A DNA stretch of 5,866 bases from Desulfobacterales bacterium. Its GTDB lineage: Bacteria > Desulfobacterota > DSM-4660 > Desulfatiglandales > Desulfatiglandaceae. The stretch is taken from the NCBI GenBank assembly GCA_022013615.1, contig JAKLQB010000659.1:1-5866 (forward strand). The letters run 5' to 3'. The translations under genes and the position numbers were made by a program. Shown here one piece after another: positions 5,411-5,866 of the stretch. Position 1 is the stretch's first letter; each line of letters begins with the position of its first letter. The notes under the pieces are model-generated. The model did not search any database. It saw only the letters and a program-made list of their open reading frames with translations, and had not been told where the DNA came from.

Positions 5411-5437
5411 TAAGTTTTCCATAAAAGAGGCCGATAT
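5411..5437 (+). promoter_or_regulatory. Candidate sigma-28 (FliA)-like promoter before the TPR gene
   Basis: TAAGTTTT (5411-5418), an 11-bp spacer and GCCGATAT (5430-5437) resemble the flagellar sigma-28 consensus TAAAGTTT-N11-GCCGATAA, with 6 of 8 and 7 of 8 matches at the expected spacing. It would start transcription around 5445, leaving a leader of about 75 nt before the TPR gene. If real, it would tie this gene to flagellar/motility control. Not testable by eye alone. Confidence 0.35.
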
Positions 5438-5510
5438 AGGAGTTATGGCTGCACACTTTATCAAACCCTGAGACAGATTGGCAGTTATAGAACACATTTA
5501 AAGAGAGAAT

Positions 5511-5514
5511 GGAG
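5511..5514 (+). promoter_or_regulatory. Ribosome binding site of the TPR gene
   Basis: GGAG lies seven bases upstream of the ATG at 5522. This is a normal distance, and it fixes the start of the TPR protein gene. Confidence 0.75.
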
Positions 5515-5521
5515 TTTATCA

Positions 5522-5866
5522 ATGAAAAAGAAACCTTTTGAAAGATGTGCAAAAACAGCGCTCTTCATATTAGCCTTTGTTCTGATTGCGCCACAGATAA
5601 GTATTGCTGATGACGCAGCACGCTACTATGACAAAGGCACCAACTTTTTAAGGGATGGCAAATTAAATGAGGCAATAGCCGCCCTATCAACGGCCGTAGC
5701 TTTAAGGCCTGGTTATGCAATAGCTTATAATAACAGGGGTCTTGCGTACTATAAACAGGATAAATATGTTAAAGCAGCAGGAGACTTCCGAAGGGCAATC
5801 CAGTTCAACCCAAATGATGAAATGGCGTACAACAATGTGGCAATCGTTTTTTGCAAGCAGGGAGAC
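5522..5866 (+). CDS. Exported TPR-repeat protein, N-terminal part (cut by window end)
   Basis: The first 115 residues are visible, with no stop before the window ends. Seen: a signal peptide (KKK at 2-4, hydrophobic 13-24, likely cleavage after Ala29 before DDAARYY), then tandem tetratricopeptide repeats. TPR1 is about 32-65 (Gly39, Ala51, Ala58, Pro63), TPR2 about 66-99 (Gly73, Tyr76, Ala85, Phe89, Ala92, Pro97) and a third begins at 100. The key small and aromatic positions fit the consensus. No lipobox cysteine is present, so it is not an obvious PilF-type lipoprotein pilotin; a soluble periplasmic or secreted scaffold is likelier. TPR proteins mediate protein contacts and the partner cannot be read from sequence. 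It is transcribed away from the pilin operon across a 277-bp gap. A role in pilus biogenesis is suggested only by this position. Confidence 0.85.
   Translation, partial: MKKKPFERCAKTALFILAFVLIAPQISIADDAARYYDKGTNFLRDGKLNEAIAALSTAVALRPGYAIAYNNRGLAYYKQDKYVKAAGDFRRAIQFNPNDEMAYNNVAIVFCKQGD

Noticed and set aside
5250..5471. Plus-strand 73-aa open frame in the divergent gap
   Set aside because: It starts with TTG without a ribosome site, covers both candidate promoters and shows no recognisable domain. Its last ATG (after GGAG at 5438-5441) would give only eight residues.
5478..5495. Possible sigma-54 promoter (TTGGCA...) before the TPR gene
   Set aside because: The bases twelve downstream of GG are AC rather than GC and the -12 element is not TTGCA, so the match fails at an essential position.

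Overview
The window holds a minor-pilin/PilY1 cluster of a type IV pilus system on the minus strand (fimT/fimU-like, pilW, pilV, pilX, pilY1, read from right to left). The start of a divergent plus-strand gene for an exported TPR protein lies at the right edge. Gene order, type III (prepilin) signal sequences, a PilX_N-type N-terminus and a PilY1 C-terminal beta-propeller with an exact DxDxNxxxD calcium loop make the assignment firm. The style of the proteins (PilY1 mature start DDTC, Asp-rich inserts in the minor pilins, CCCCCTTTT/AAAAGGGGG intergenic palindromes) suggests a Desulfobacterota/deltaproteobacterial-type Gram-negative. That is an inference from family resemblance, not a proven taxonomy.

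Layout. Positions 1-130 are non-coding downstream of pilY1, with a candidate minus-strand terminator hairpin. Positions 131-2356 hold a compact PilY1 of 741 aa. It has a signal peptide and a complete C-terminal propeller, but lacks the large N-terminal vWA-type region usual in the family, and it carries an inserted two-unit repeat. Positions 2357-2503 are intergenic with a palindromic dispersed repeat. Positions 2504-2971 are pilX. Positions 2972-3224 are an expanded intergenic region that looks like an inserted palindromic element flanked by 14-bp direct repeats. Positions 3225-3716 are pilV and 3735-4445 are pilW. Positions 4446-4650 contain a MITE-like element with inverted ends and CTAG on both sides, starting at the fimT stop codon. 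Positions 4651-5244 are fimT/fimU-like (GspH domain). Positions 5245-5521 are the divergent intergenic region with candidate promoters in both directions. From 5522 onward is a TPR protein cut by the window end.

How it works together. In characterised systems the minor pilins FimU/FimT, PilV, PilW and PilX (often with PilE) form a priming complex at the pilus tip that carries PilY1, the calcium-dependent adhesin/mechanosensor. All of these except PilE are visible here. Four of the five proteins carry Asp-rich EF-hand-like loops, which points to calcium-dependent tip assembly.

The most unusual aspect is architectural. Three of the four gene junctions have been expanded by small non-coding palindromic elements. 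Removing two of them on paper restores a tight operon (27-, 18- and 15-bp gaps), and one insertion appears to have replaced the last three codons of pilV. No clearly new biochemical system is visible. The leads are the insertion elements, the trimmed PilY1 with its insert, and a possible sigma-28-like promoter in front of the TPR gene.
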